DNA of 64,000 nucleotides from Cohnella sp. AR92 (GCF_003990975.1 NZ_RZJR01000011.1:62001-126000); one strand, 5' to 3'; positions 16,766-25,701 are shown, numbered from the stretch's first letter. The notes: generated by a model not told the origin, from the letters alone. Translations and numbers: made by a program.

Positions 16766-16836
16766 GTGTCGTACGGCAACATCTCGAGGAGTTAAGGCGC
16801 TGAGCGGCATGGAGATAGTGTCGTAGGGCAACATCT
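16766..16836. repeat. Second 52-bp repeat, 2 units
   Basis: GTGTCGTACGGCAACATCT at 16766 recurs at 16818 with one change, again 52 bases apart. The core TGTCG-tacgg-CAACA is an imperfect palindrome. The sequence is not that of the preceding array but the period is the same. Confidence 0.65.
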
Positions 16837-16942
16837 GGACTCGCGAATACACTCCGCTCTTAAATAGATCAAGCTTTGCGAGTTGACCGCATAGACTAGA
16901 ATAGGCCAGGTTGCCACGGCCGGCCGGAGAGGAGCGGACAAG

Positions 16943-17539
16943 ATGAAGCTCGCCCATCGCGAATTCTGGACGAATCCTATGATTGCTTTCATAACGGGGG
17001 TCGGAGTCGGCATGCTGGCGATATCGATCGCCGGTTACAGGGGGATGCCCAGCGTTATCTGTTTGCTTGGAGGCGCGGCCGTGTACGCGATCTTCGAGTA
17101 CCTCGTCCATCGTTTCCTGCTGCATCAGCTCCCGCGCATTGCCCCGGCGATGCACCGAGGGCACGCGGAGCATCATCGCCATCCGACGGAGATGGAGCAC
17201 CTTTTCAGCCCCCTTCGTTATGATCTGATCCTGTACTTGGGCTATTCCCTGTTCAACCTGGCGGTGTTCCGCGATTGGCGGCTGGCAAGCGCGGTCGTCG
17301 CCGGATCGGCGTTGTTCCAGCTTTACTACCAATGGATGCACTATTCCTCCCACCGCCCCATTAAGCTCATCACTCCGTGGGGGAGATGGATGAGAAAAAA
17401 GCATCTGCTGCATCATTATCTGGATGAACATGCCTGGTATGGGGTGTCCCATCCCGTCATGGATTACCTGCTCGGCACGAGCAAGCCGCAGCCGAAGAAC
17501 CGCGGGGAGCAAGGCAAGCAGCCGCCCGCTGTCCGCTGA
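16943..17539 (+). CDS. Sterol desaturase/fatty acid hydroxylase superfamily protein
   Basis: An integral membrane di-iron oxygenase of 198 residues. The histidine clusters of the superfamily are all present: HRFLLH (56-61), HRGHAEHH (71-78), HYSSH and HLLHH. Four membrane segments lie at about residues 13-30, 37-53, 95-112 and 117-135. Such enzymes hydroxylate or desaturate lipids or carotenoids using O2. The substrate here is unknown. GAGAGGAG precedes ATG 16943. The last 20 residues (KPQPKNRGEQGKQPPAVR) form a hydrophilic tail. Confidence 0.82.
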   Translation: MKLAHREFWTNPMIAFITGVGVGMLAISIAGYRGMPSVICLLGGAAVYAIFEYLVHRFLLHQLPRIAPAMHRGHAEHHRHPTEMEHLFSPLRYDLILYLGYSLFNLAVFRDWRLASAVVAGSALFQLYYQWMHYSSHRPIKLITPWGRWMRKKHLLHHYLDEHAWYGVSHPVMDYLLGTSKPQPKNRGEQGKQPPAVR

Positions 17540-17629
17540 ACCCTCTTTTCCCCGAATGATCGGATATCGGATTATCCACACTAACCAAGAAATCGGAGAT
17601 GCCACAGGAAGAAGGAAGGAGCTGTCGAG

Positions 17630-17929
17630 ATGAGAGATCTCATTAACAGGGCCGTATCGCTGGGACTTGGAATCGCGGTCGCGAGCAAGGAGCAGGTCGA
17701 GAAGCTGGTCGACGAGCTGGTCAAGAAGGGAGAGATGAGCCGCGCGGATTCGTTCGCCTTCATCGACGATCTGCTCAAGAAGGGAGAGGAAGCCCAACGT
17801 AAGGTGGAGGCTCTCATTCAGGAGAAGGTCCAGAAGGCGGTGGGCGACAGGAAGTGGGCGACCAAAGAGGATCTGGAGCGGATCGAACGCCGGCTGGATC
17901 AGCTTCTGGATCGGCTGGAGAAGAGCTGA
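17630..17929 (+). CDS. Phasin-like protein
   Basis: A 99-residue all-helical, Lys/Glu-rich protein with coiled-coil character throughout (LVDELVKKGEMSRADSFAF, then KEDLERIERRLDQLLDRLE). It resembles the phasin/PhaF-type polyhydroxyalkanoate accessory proteins that often precede AarF/UbiB genes in Firmicutes. It is 45 bases upstream of the aarF-like gene and probably cotranscribed. GGAAGGAGC precedes the ATG. A direct role in polymer granules cannot be shown from this window, which has no pha genes. Confidence 0.72.
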   Translation: MRDLINRAVSLGLGIAVASKEQVEKLVDELVKKGEMSRADSFAFIDDLLKKGEEAQRKVEALIQEKVQKAVGDRKWATKEDLERIERRLDQLLDRLEKS

Positions 17930-17974
17930 CGACCGGTTGTTTCGTTGAAAAAAGCAAGCTAGGGGGGCGGCAGA

Positions 17975-19651
17975 ATGGACGTGGGGCGGAGATTTCGTCA
18001 TCTTCACCGGTATCGGGAGATCGCGTCGGCGTTCGTTCGCTACGGCTTCGGCTACCTGATCAAGGATCTCGGGCTGGCCGAGCTGGTTCCCTATCGGGCG
18101 GCATGGAGCGGGAAGAAGAAGGGAGTCGACAAGAAGTCGCTCGGCATCCGCATCCGGATGTTCCTGGAGGAGCTCGGACCGACCTTCGTGAAGCTAGGCC
18201 AGATGGCGGGCTCGCGTTCCGATCTGCTTCCGGAGGACATCGCGGCCGAGCTAAAGTCGCTGCAGGATAACGTTGCCCCCTTCCCTTTCGAAGAGGCGGT
18301 CGCGATCATCGAGGCCGAGCTCGGAGACCGAATGGATGCCCTCTTCTCCGAATTCGCCGACCGCCCGGTGGCGGCGGCTTCCATCGGACAAGTCTATCTG
18401 GCCGTTCTGAGCACCGGAGAACCCGTCGCCGTGAAGGTGCAAAGGCCGAACATCCGGACGATCGTGGAGACGGATCTCGAGATTCTCGACGAGCTTGCGA
18501 GGATGGCGGAGAGACGAATGGAGTGGGCCAAGCGCTATCGGATCCGGGAGATGGCGGAAGAGCTCGGGAGATCGCTGCTGGCCGAGCTGGATTACGGGCA
18601 AGAGAGACGCAACGCGGAGAAATTCGCCGTCCTTGGGGCGTCGATTCCTCATCTGTATATTCCCGAAGTGTATTCGCAGCGGTCCAGCGCCAAGATTCTG
18701 ACGATGGAGCGAATCGACGGCATCAAGCTTTCCGACAAGCAAGGACTGACGCTGGCCGGGCATTCCCCGACGGATGTCGCGGACCGCTTCGTCTCGATTA
18801 TTCTGCATCAGGTGCTGTTCGACGGTTTTTTTCATGGGGATCCGCATCCGGGGAACGCGATTGTCCTGGAAGACGGCCGAATCGCGCTTCTTGACTTCGG
18901 GATGGTCGGCAAGCTGAGCACCACGACGAAGCTCTACTTCTCTTCGCTGGTCATCGCCCTTCGAGGCCAGAATACCCAGGGGATCGTGCGCTCGATATCC
19001 AGGCTGGGCCTTATTCCCGAGAACGTGAATAGGGAATCGCTGTACCAAGACGTGGACGAGCTTAGAGAGATCTATTATGGAGTCCCGCTGAGCAAGATCA
19101 GCATAGGGGATTCGATTCGCCGGATGATGGACGTCGCGCGCAAGCACGATATTCGTTTTCCTTCCGAATTAACGCTGCTGGCCAAGACGCTGCTGACGAC
19201 GGAAGGAGTCGCATCGGAGCTCGATCCGACCTTCAGCATTCTGAAGGTGGCCGAGCCTTTCGGAAGGCGGCTGCTGAAGCATAAGATCAATCCGGCTCGG
19301 GTGTTGAAGCAGGCGGGGGAGAGGCTGCCGGAGCTGCTTGACTGGCTGACGGATACGCCGGGCAAGCTGAAGGAGCTGCTGACGCTCGCCAAGCAGGGCA
19401 AGATCAAGCTGGAGCTTACCGTGCCGGAGACGGAGGCGTTCATGAGGAAGCTGGATCGGATCGGCAACAGGCTGTCCATCAGCATCGTTCTGCTGGCGTT
19501 CAGCATTCTGATGGTCGGAATCATGATCGGTTCTTCTATTAATAGCGAAAGCATCACCATCGGCCGAATCCCGGCGATCGAGATCGGGTTCGCGGCAGCG
19601 GGCGCGATGCTTCTCTGGCTCTTATTCTCGATCTTCCGTTCCGGCCGTTAG
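17975..19651 (+). CDS. AarF/UbiB (ABC1) family atypical kinase
   Basis: A protein of 558 residues with the ADCK/UbiB fold. The family KxGQ motif appears as FVKLGQMAGSRSDLLP, followed by PVAVKVQRPN (ATP-binding Lys), GFFHGDPHPGN (catalytic loop) and LLDFGMVG (metal-binding DFG). The C-terminus has two membrane segments (SIVLLAFSILMVGIMIG and FAAAGAMLLWLLFSIF). Relatives act in quinone lipid biosynthesis or lipid homeostasis. Since the window encodes menaquinone genes of the futalosine route, a role connected with quinones is possible. Its stop overlaps that of the convergent PAP2 gene by 4 bp. Confidence 0.9.
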   Translation: MDVGRRFRHLHRYREIASAFVRYGFGYLIKDLGLAELVPYRAAWSGKKKGVDKKSLGIRIRMFLEELGPTFVKLGQMAGSRSDLLPEDIAAELKSLQDNVAPFPFEEAVAIIEAELGDRMDALFSEFADRPVAAASIGQVYLAVLSTGEPVAVKVQRPNIRTIVETDLEILDELARMAERRMEWAKRYRIREMAEELGRSLLAELDYGQERRNAEKFAVLGASIPHLYIPEVYSQRSSAKILTMERIDGIKLSDKQGLTLAGHSPTDVADRFVSIILHQVLFDGFFHGDPHPGNAIVLEDGRIALLDFGMVGKLSTTTKLYFSSLVIALRGQNTQGIVRSISRLGLIPENVNRESLYQDVDELREIYYGVPLSKISIGDSIRRMMDVARKHDIRFPSELTLLAKTLLTTEGVASELDPTFSILKVAEPFGRRLLKHKINPARVLKQAGERLPELLDWLTDTPGKLKELLTLAKQGKIKLELTVPETEAFMRKLDRIGNRLSISIVLLAFSILMVGIMIGSSINSESITIGRIPAIEIGFAAAGAMLLWLLFSIFRSGR

Positions 19652-20199
19652 ACGATCCAGAGGGAGACCAGCATTGCCGTTGCGCTTCCCAGAAGCGCGC
19701 CTGCCAGCGTATCGCTTGGAAAATGCAGGCCGAAGTAGATGCGCGACAGGCCGATACCGACCGCGATCGGCAGCAGCAGCGGGATGAGCAGCGGTTCCGC
19801 GATCATCCACGGCGTGAGCATGGCGAAGCCCGCCGTCGTATGGCCGGAAGGGAAGGAGGGGTCCTTCAGCGGGCTCCTGCCCGTGGTCGCTTGGGGATAA
19901 ATCTGATAGGGCCGCTTGCGGGGAGCGCTCCGCTTCGCGAGGAAGACGGGCACGTGGCTCAGCGCGACGGCCGCAAGCGCTTGCCAGCCCGCCGTACTCC
20001 AATGCCCGGGAGCGAAGAAGCCGATCGCGGCAGAGACCAGCAGGCTGAAGGTAGCCCCTCCCATAAGGGTAAGAAGAGCGAACAACCGATTCAAAGCCGC
20101 GCGGTTCCACCTCTGGTTCACATGCAGGAAGATCGGGCCTTCCACCTGATCGAGAAGGCGGTAAATTTGGCTCACGTCCTCACTCTCCTTCGCCATCAT
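19648..20199 (-). CDS. PAP2 family phosphatase
   Basis: A membrane lipid phosphatase of 183 residues. The three PAP2 motifs are visible: KRSAPRKRP (89-97), PSFPSGH (114-120) and SRIYFGLHFPSD (152-163), with K89, H120, R153 and H159 as active-site residues. Five or so membrane segments surround them. Likely substrates are undecaprenyl pyrophosphate or phosphatidylglycerol phosphate. It converges on the AarF-like gene. ATG 20199 and the adjacent ATG 20196 are alternative starts. Confidence 0.85.
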   Translation of the reverse strand: MMAKESEDVSQIYRLLDQVEGPIFLHVNQRWNRAALNRLFALLTLMGGATFSLLVSAAIGFFAPGHWSTAGWQALAAVALSHVPVFLAKRSAPRKRPYQIYPQATTGRSPLKDPSFPSGHTTAGFAMLTPWMIAEPLLIPLLLPIAVGIGLSRIYFGLHFPSDTLAGALLGSATAMLVSLWIV

Positions 20200-20389
20200 C
20201 CGACGATTATCAACTTCCCCTCCATCCTAACGCAGCTTTGTTCTGAGGAGATCAACGGAAAAGCAGCGGATTGTTAACCTTCCGGGAACCATTGCGGAAC
20301 CGTCGGCCTTATACTCGCTTGACATTCGCGTGACACGCCGATAACTTCTCTCCTCTACGATGGAGATAAGATTAGGAGGCGATGAGCGT

Positions 20390-21565
20390 ATGGAAGAGCT
20401 TCGAATCGCGCTGTTCACCGACACGTACACCCCGGAGGTTAACGGCGTCGCCAAGACGCTGGAACGGTGGACCGCGTATTTGCGCAAGCAAGGGATAGCC
20501 ATTCAGGTGTTCGCCCCCTCTAGGCCGCGAAGGGAGGCCGCCTCTCCAGGATCCGCCGAGCGGCTTGCGAGCATTCCATTCTTCCTGTACCCGGAGCTGC
20601 GCTTGTCGGTCCCCGTCTCTCCGGCGGCTGAACGCAAGCTGCTGAAATTCCGACCGACCGTCATTCATGCGGCGACCCCGTTCGGAACCGGCATGGCCGG
20701 AAGGCATCTTGCCCTGAAGCATGGAATTCCCCTTATCGCCTCTCACCACACTCACTTTGTCCGATACCTTCCGTATTACAACCTTCAGTGGATGGGTACA
20801 CTGTTATGGAGATATTTGTATTGGTTTCACCGTCCGTGCGAACGGATTCTGGTTCCTTCGCCTTCCGTTCTGGAGGAATGCCGCAAGAAAGGCTGGAGCG
20901 GGCTGGAGGTATGGAGCCGGGCGATCGACACTTCCGTTTTCCATCCGGAGACGGATCGGAATCGCTTGCTGGAGCAGGCGGGAATTCCCGCGTCGAGGTT
21001 CCTTGTGCTAAGCGCGGGCAGGCTGGCGCCGGAGAAACAGACGGAGGTATCCGTCGAAGCCGTCGCCCGCTTCGCTTCGCTTACCGGCGCGGACGTCGAG
21101 CTTGTTCTGGCGGGGGAAGGCCCCGCCGAAGCGAGCCTTCGGTCTCTGGCGGCCAAGCGGAACGTCAACGCTCGCTTCCTGGGCTCCGTTCCGCAATCGG
21201 AGCTGCAGAAGTGGATGGCGGCGGCGGACGTCATGCTGTTTCCTTCGGCAACCGAGACGTTCGGCAACGTCGTCCTGGAAGCGATGGCGTGCGGACTTCC
21301 CGTCATCGGCGCCAACGGAGGGGCCGTGCCCGACACGCTCAAGCACGGAGTCAACGGCCTTCTCTGCGCGCCGGGGCAAGCGGACGAGTTCGCGGCCGCT
21401 TTAGCCGAGCTGCACGCAGAGCCCCGGCTTCGGGAGAAGCTGTCCGGAGCCGCTCTGGACACCGCGCGCTCGAAGTCATGGGATGAAGTGTTCGGCGGCC
21501 TGCTTGCCTGCATAGCCCAAGTCTCCTCCCGTAAGGCAAAGGAACAAACCGTTATTTCCGTTTAA
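20390..21565 (+). CDS. Glycosyltransferase family 4 (GT-B)
   Basis: A protein of 391 residues with the two Rossmann domains of GT4 enzymes. The N-terminal half begins RIALFTDTYTPEVNGVAKTL, the acceptor-binding start typical of MgtA/PimB-like mannosyl- or glucosyltransferases. The C-terminal half has GRLAPEKQTEV, then FPSATETFGNVVLEAMACG with the donor-binding Glu pair (E7 motif). ATG 20390 is chosen because AGGAGG lies 10 bases upstream. It probably glycosylates a lipid or cell-wall acceptor. The next gene is a membrane GT2, so the two may act on the same glycan. Confidence 0.85.
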   Translation: MEELRIALFTDTYTPEVNGVAKTLERWTAYLRKQGIAIQVFAPSRPRREAASPGSAERLASIPFFLYPELRLSVPVSPAAERKLLKFRPTVIHAATPFGTGMAGRHLALKHGIPLIASHHTHFVRYLPYYNLQWMGTLLWRYLYWFHRPCERILVPSPSVLEECRKKGWSGLEVWSRAIDTSVFHPETDRNRLLEQAGIPASRFLVLSAGRLAPEKQTEVSVEAVARFASLTGADVELVLAGEGPAEASLRSLAAKRNVNARFLGSVPQSELQKWMAAADVMLFPSATETFGNVVLEAMACGLPVIGANGGAVPDTLKHGVNGLLCAPGQADEFAAALAELHAEPRLREKLSGAALDTARSKSWDEVFGGLLACIAQVSSRKAKEQTVISV

Positions 21566-21673
21566 TCGGCAACACAATTAGAAAGCGGCGCCGGGAACCT
21601 TCAAACGACAAAAAAACGAAGGTCATGGCAGAAGCCGCGAAGAAAAAGGGGTTCAGGGGGTTAAAAACTGAAT

Positions 21674-22936
21674 ATGTGGAATCAAGCGTTTCTCGCTCTG
21701 CAGCTGATCTTCTTCCTGATCGGCGCCTACCAGGTGGTTCTGTCGCTGTTCGGTTGGCATCGCCAGAAGGAGAAGATCACGCGACCGCCGACGAAAACAT
21801 TCGCTATTCTTGTGGCCGCTCACAATGAAGAGGCGGTTATCGGAGCTCTTGTGGAGAACCTGCTGAAGCAGGAGTATCCGCGGGAGCTGTACGATCTATT
21901 CGTGATCTGCGATAACTGCAGCGACCGTACGGCGGAGGTCGTCAGAAGCTATCCTGGCGTTTATGTGTACGAACGCGCGATGCCCGGCAAGAGAGGCAAG
22001 GGCTTCGCCATCGAATGGATGCTGAAGGAGCTGTGGAAGCGGCCGAGGAGTTACGATGCCGTGGTCATGTTCGACGCCGACAATCTGGCGGCGACGAACT
22101 TCCTGGAATACATGAACGAGGATCTGTGCAACGGATACCGAGTCATCCAGGGCTATCTGGACACGAAGAATCCTCACGATTCGTGGGTGAGCGCCGCCAA
22201 CGGAATTAATTACTGGTTCTGCAACCGGCTGTGGCAGTTGCCTCGGCATAACGTCGGGCTGGCGAATTACCTGGGGGGCACGGGTATGTGCTTCGACGCC
22301 GCCCTGCTCAAGGAGATGGGGTGGGGAGCGACGAGCCTGGTGGAGGATCTCGAGTTTACGATCCGCTGCATCCAGCGGAACGTGTATCCGAAGTTCAATT
22401 TCGACGCCAGGGTATACGACGAGAAGCCGATAACCTTCGCGGCTTCCTCCCGCCAGCGGCTGCGCTGGATGCAAGGCCACTTCGACGTCGCCCGCCGATA
22501 CTTGCCGTCCATGCTGTGGCAAGGCTTGAAGGAACGCAGCTGGATCAAGCTGGACGCGGCGTTGTATATCTTCAACGCGTACAACTTTCTGATCGGTTTC
22601 CTGGTCACTTCTGTCTTGTGGATCGACGCTTTCCTGCCGGGAGATCCCCACTTCCAGTCGATTTACGCATTGATGCCTAACTGGCTCGCGGTACCGATCT
22701 CCCTGTACATCTATCTGCAATGCCCTCTGGCCATGCTGCTCGAGAAGGTGAACTGGAGAAGCTACCTGCGGCTCGCGACCTTCCCCGTGTTCTTCCTGTC
22801 GTGGTGGCCCGTGACTGTCTGGGCGTTCTTCACCCAGAACAACAAAACCTGGAGCCATACGAAGCATTCCCGGGTGCTTCGCTTGGAAGAGGTTCAGGGC
22901 AAGCGAATGGGCGCGGAAGGGACGAATACGGCATAA
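21674..22936 (+). CDS. Membrane glycosyltransferase family 2
   Basis: A processive-type GT2 of 420 residues. One membrane segment is at residues 5-25 and two or three lie in the C-terminal 130 residues (FLIGFLVTSVLWID, AVPISLYIYLQCPLAMLL, LSWWPVTVWAFF). Catalytic motifs: AHNEE (49-53), FDADN (133-137), VEDLEF (223-228) and Q261-x-x-R-W265. The QxxRW motif is typical of cellulose-, chitin- and hyaluronan-synthase relatives. Product is unknown. It follows the GT4 gene by 108 bp. Confidence 0.87.
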   Translation: MWNQAFLALQLIFFLIGAYQVVLSLFGWHRQKEKITRPPTKTFAILVAAHNEEAVIGALVENLLKQEYPRELYDLFVICDNCSDRTAEVVRSYPGVYVYERAMPGKRGKGFAIEWMLKELWKRPRSYDAVVMFDADNLAATNFLEYMNEDLCNGYRVIQGYLDTKNPHDSWVSAANGINYWFCNRLWQLPRHNVGLANYLGGTGMCFDAALLKEMGWGATSLVEDLEFTIRCIQRNVYPKFNFDARVYDEKPITFAASSRQRLRWMQGHFDVARRYLPSMLWQGLKERSWIKLDAALYIFNAYNFLIGFLVTSVLWIDAFLPGDPHFQSIYALMPNWLAVPISLYIYLQCPLAMLLEKVNWRSYLRLATFPVFFLSWWPVTVWAFFTQNNKTWSHTKHSRVLRLEEVQGKRMGAEGTNTA

Positions 22937-22946
22937 GCAAAGCAAG

Positions 22947-22975
22947 TTGACACGTTATCGGCAGCGTGATATAGT
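22947..22975 (+). promoter_or_regulatory. Sigma-A promoter of the infC operon
   Basis: TTGACA (22947) and TATAGT (22970) are separated by 17 bases. Confidence 0.88.
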
Positions 22976-22981
22976 AATCGA

Positions 22982-23156
22982 GTGACTGTTCTAATCATCA
23001 GCACGCACAAGCAGAAGCACCCGCTTCTCACCTGCCCGGCAAGCGTCGGCTGGTTTTTGCGTAGCCGACGTACCGGCAGCGACGGAGCGATTCCTCGCGA
23101 GCCAACCTAACGTTTGCGACGGAATGCGGGTCTTCAACGACTCGCATTTTTTTTGT
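22982..23156 (+). ncRNA. L20-type leader of infC-rpmI-rplT
   Basis: The 5' region of this operon in Firmicutes is a structured leader that binds ribosomal protein L20 and causes early termination. Here a long GC-rich structured stretch of about 140 bases ends in a perfect intrinsic terminator, ATGCG-G-GTC-ttcaac-GAC-T-CGCAT with eight T (23124-23154), placed 50 bases before infC. Position, terminator and downstream gene order identify it. Pseudoknot pairing was not verified. Confidence 0.82.
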
Positions 23157-23208
23157 TTGTTTGTGTAAGAGAAGAACAAGGCAACTCAGTCCTATATGGA
23201 GGTGGAAC

Positions 23209-23724
23209 ATTATCAGCAAGGATCATCAAATCAACGAGGAAATCCGGGCGAAGGAAGTCCGTCTCGTCGGACCGGAAGGCGAGCAGCTCGGCATTAAGCC
23301 GTTCCGCGAAGCTATGCAGATGGCTATTGATGCGAACATGGATCTGGTGAACGTGGCGCCGCAGGCGAAGCCGCCGGTATGCCGCATCATGGACTACGGC
23401 AAATTCCGTTACGAGTCGCAGAAGAAAGAAAAGGAAGCCCGGAAGAATCAGAAGATCGTCGACCTGAAGGAAGTTTGGTTCCGTTCGAATATCGAGGAGC
23501 ACGACTACCAGACGAAATTTCGCAACGTCGTGAAGTTTCTGAATGAAGGCGATAAGGTCAAATGTTCCGTTCGCTTCCGCGGTCGTGAGATTGCCCACGC
23601 GAACATCGGCCTTAAGATTCTGGAACGCGTCGCCAGCGAAGTGGCAGACATCTGCACCGTTGAGCGGGTTCCGAAGCTGGAAGGCCGCAGCATGATCATG
23701 ATTCTGGCTCCTAAGAGCCACTAA
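23209..23724 (+). CDS. infC: Translation initiation factor IF-3 (ATT start)
   Basis: IF-3 binds the 30S subunit and checks initiator tRNA pairing. The protein of about 171 residues begins ISKDHQINEEIRAKEVRLVG. Two domains follow, with the linker KFRYESQKKEKEARKNQ and the C-terminal domain (VWFRSNIEEHDYQTK onward). No ATG, GTG or TTG lies at the proper place. GGAGG at 23198-23202 is 6 bases before ATT 23209, so ATT is the likely start. Rare starts are known for infC and make its translation sensitive to IF-3 itself. First gene of the infC-rpmI-rplT operon. Confidence 0.93.
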   Translation: MISKDHQINEEIRAKEVRLVGPEGEQLGIKPFREAMQMAIDANMDLVNVAPQAKPPVCRIMDYGKFRYESQKKEKEARKNQKIVDLKEVWFRSNIEEHDYQTKFRNVVKFLNEGDKVKCSVRFRGREIAHANIGLKILERVASEVADICTVERVPKLEGRSMIMILAPKSH

Positions 23725-23742
23725 TGACAGGAGGAAAAACAG

Positions 23743-23943
23743 ATGCCTAAGATGAAGACCCACAGCAGCCTGAAGGATCGTTTCAAAGTTACCGGAACGG
23801 GTAAAGTGAAGCGTTTCAAGGCTTACAAGAACCACTTGCTGTCCCACAAGTCCGGCCGCCAGAAGCGCGTTCTGTCTTCGCAGCCGAACCTTGCGCAAGG
23901 CGACTACCGTCGTCTGCAACAACAAATCGCAAACCTGAAATAA
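23743..23943 (+). CDS. rpmI: 50S ribosomal protein L35
   Basis: A 66-residue basic protein with the full L35 pattern: [20 protein letters not shown] at the start, then [13 protein letters not shown] and a C-terminal helix. It sits between infC and rplT in the usual order, with AGGAGG before the ATG. Confidence 0.97.
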   Translation: MPKMKTHSSLKDRFKVTGTGKVKRFKAYKNHLLSHKSGRQKRVLSSQPNLAQGDYRRLQQQIANLK

Positions 23944-23994
23944 TCGACTACAAGATCGCGCAAGCGATATTCATATTCCGGGAGGTAATGAGCA

Positions 23995-24354
23995 ATGGCA
24001 AGAGTTAAAGGCGGATTCGTAACCCGCCGCCGTCGCAATCGAGTTCTTAAGCTCGCCAAAGGTTACTGGGGCGCGAAACACCGCCTGTTCAAGAAAGCTA
24101 ACGAGCAAGTCCTGAAGTCCCTGACGTACGCATACCGCGACCGTCGTCAAACGAAGCGCAACTTCCGCAAGCTGTGGATCGTGCGCATCAACGCGGCTGC
24201 TCGTCAGAACGGCCTGTCCTACAGCAAGCTGATGCACGGCCTGAAGCTGGCCGGCATCGAAGTCAACCGCAAGATCCTGGCCGACCTGGCTGTGAACGAC
24301 ATCGCTGCGTTCAACACGCTGGCTGGCACTGCTAAAGAGAAGATCAACGCGTAA
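23995..24354 (+). CDS. rplT: 50S ribosomal protein L20
   Basis: A 119-residue protein, the usual length, with [20 protein letters not shown] at the N-terminus and the globular C-terminal domain [18 protein letters not shown]20 assembles early on 23S rRNA and also binds the operon leader to repress its own synthesis. GGGAGG precedes the ATG. Confidence 0.97.
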   Translation: MARVKGGFVTRRRRNRVLKLAKGYWGAKHRLFKKANEQVLKSLTYAYRDRRQTKRNFRKLWIVRINAAARQNGLSYSKLMHGLKLAGIEVNRKILADLAVNDIAAFNTLAGTAKEKINA

Positions 24355-24371
24355 TTCGCGTTAGTCATCGA

Positions 24372-24411
24372 AGGCCGTCTTTTTCCGTATGCGGAAGAAG
24401 GCGGCTTTTTG
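24372..24411 (+). terminator. Terminator of the infC operon
   Basis: GGCCGTCTTTTTCCG-tatg-CGGAAGAAGGCGGC forms a long stem followed by five T. Confidence 0.85.
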
Positions 24412-24575
24412 CATTTCCGAATGCGATTTTGCGGCCCTAGCCCCTTTTGAATGCCACGGACAAGGGTGCAGTCGGCGGCTCGAACGGCTTCATATGTTAT
24501 AGGACAACGGGGACGGACTCTCGAGGCCTTCAGCGGCCATCAAGAGTGGCGCTCCGTGAGGGGAGGAGGGGGAAA

Positions 24576-24863
24576 ATGTCACGAGTTTCTCGCGATCAGG
24601 TCTCTAAGCTGGTTGGCAAATCGATCTATGCGAAGCTGAAGGACGGCAGCGTCGTCAGCGGCAAGCTGGTTCGGGTTAGCGGCGATCAGCTGATCCTTGA
24701 AGCACCGAAAGCATCCAAAGGCAAGAAGGTCCAGACGAAAGCGATCCTTCCGCTCGCGCTATTCGATCTTCTCGCCATCGGCACGGCTCCTTTCGCATAT
24801 GGCGGCTACTACGGTGGAGGGTACGGCTATGGATATGACGGCTTCTATGGCGGCTGGTGGTAA
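24576..24863 (+). CDS. Sm-like small protein with Gly/Tyr-rich tail
   Basis: A 95-residue protein. Residues 10-40 (VGKSIYAKLKDGSVVSGKLV then VSGDQLILE) have the strand-turn-strand pattern of Sm/SH3-like barrels, as in Hfq and LSm proteins. Residues 70-95 are a tail of Gly, Tyr and Trp (GGYYGGGYGYGYDGFYGGWW). Such tails occur in spore-coat and other surface-assembling proteins. ATG 24576 is chosen for the very strong GGGGAGGAGGGGG site; the frame is open further up but without a start of similar quality. No precise family is recognised. Confidence 0.6.
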   Translation: MSRVSRDQVSKLVGKSIYAKLKDGSVVSGKLVRVSGDQLILEAPKASKGKKVQTKAILPLALFDLLAIGTAPFAYGGYYGGGYGYGYDGFYGGWW

Positions 24864-24894
24864 TCTCCTTCCGACAGCTCCATGATTAAACGAA

Positions 24895-24945
24895 TAGCCT
24901 CCAAGCTTCGAAGGCGCGCTAGCGCGCCTCGGGCCTGGAGGCTAA
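24895..24945. terminator. Strong hairpin between convergent genes
   Basis: TAGCCTCCA...TGGAGGCTA encloses an inner GGCGCGC/GCGCGCC stem. Flanks are AT-rich on both sides, so it may terminate both converging genes. Confidence 0.65.
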
Positions 24946-24949
24946 TTTG

Positions 24950-25546
24950 TTAAAGGGGGCGATAAAGCCAGTCGTCGCCGGCCGCGCTCGGTCCGTTGCC
25001 GTAACCGGACTTGTGCGATTCACGGAAGGACCTGTTCCCGCGAGTTTCTTGAAGCTGGTTCTCCTCGTTGCCAATGGCGAAATGCCAGATCCAGCCCGGA
25101 TCGATATCGAGCTTCTTCTCCATTCGATAGCAGACCAGGGCTTCCACGTATTGCGCGTTCGAGTAGCCTAGCTTGGAGTAGAAGCGCTGGGCTTTGGCGT
25201 TGTCCTTGTCGACATAGAGGATACTCTTGATGCAGCCTTTCTTGCGTCCGTACTCTTCCGCGCGGCTCATCAGCTCCGTGCCCCATCTGCGATTCTGATG
25301 GGTCGGATCGACGGCAAGAAGATCGATGAACAGGACTTTGTCCTGAACGATCAGATGGAGGAATCCGAACGGCTCTTCGCTTCGGCTGCGAGAAGCGACA
25401 AGCGTGGCGCCTTTTCTAAGGCGATCGACAATCTCGCTGTGCAGCCTGCCGTCGCGAGGATGCTGCCACGGCGATTTCGGCACCAGTTGGGTGCGGACGA
25501 GCTTGACGATTCCTTTGATATCCCGGGGCTGCTTCCAGCGAATCAT
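24950..25546 (-). CDS. GNAT family N-acetyltransferase
   Basis: A 198-residue protein. The acetyl-CoA-binding motif A is DLLAVDPTHQNRRWGTELM, followed by the conserved NAKAQRFYSKLGYS. The catalytic domain ends near residue 150. The last 45 residues (WHFAIGNEENQLQETRGNRS and on) are a hydrophilic extension of unknown role. The start at 25546 has GGAGGTGAC 5-6 bases upstream on the minus strand. Substrate unknown. Confidence 0.82.
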   Translation of the reverse strand: MIRWKQPRDIKGIVKLVRTQLVPKSPWQHPRDGRLHSEIVDRLRKGATLVASRSRSEEPFGFLHLIVQDKVLFIDLLAVDPTHQNRRWGTELMSRAEEYGRKKGCIKSILYVDKDNAKAQRFYSKLGYSNAQYVEALVCYRMEKKLDIDPGWIWHFAIGNEENQLQETRGNRSFRESHKSGYGNGPSAAGDDWLYRPL

Positions 25547-25701
25547 GATGTCACCTCCAGGAGAGATCGATGCGGGGACAGGGCGGCGGATTGCTATATG
25601 GTATGTATACGTCCTCGCGGTTGCTCTCCACGAATGGCCGATGTCTCTGTTGGAGAAATGGAGACGTGCGGGGATTCCCAATAAGAATTAGCTCGGTTGT
25701 A

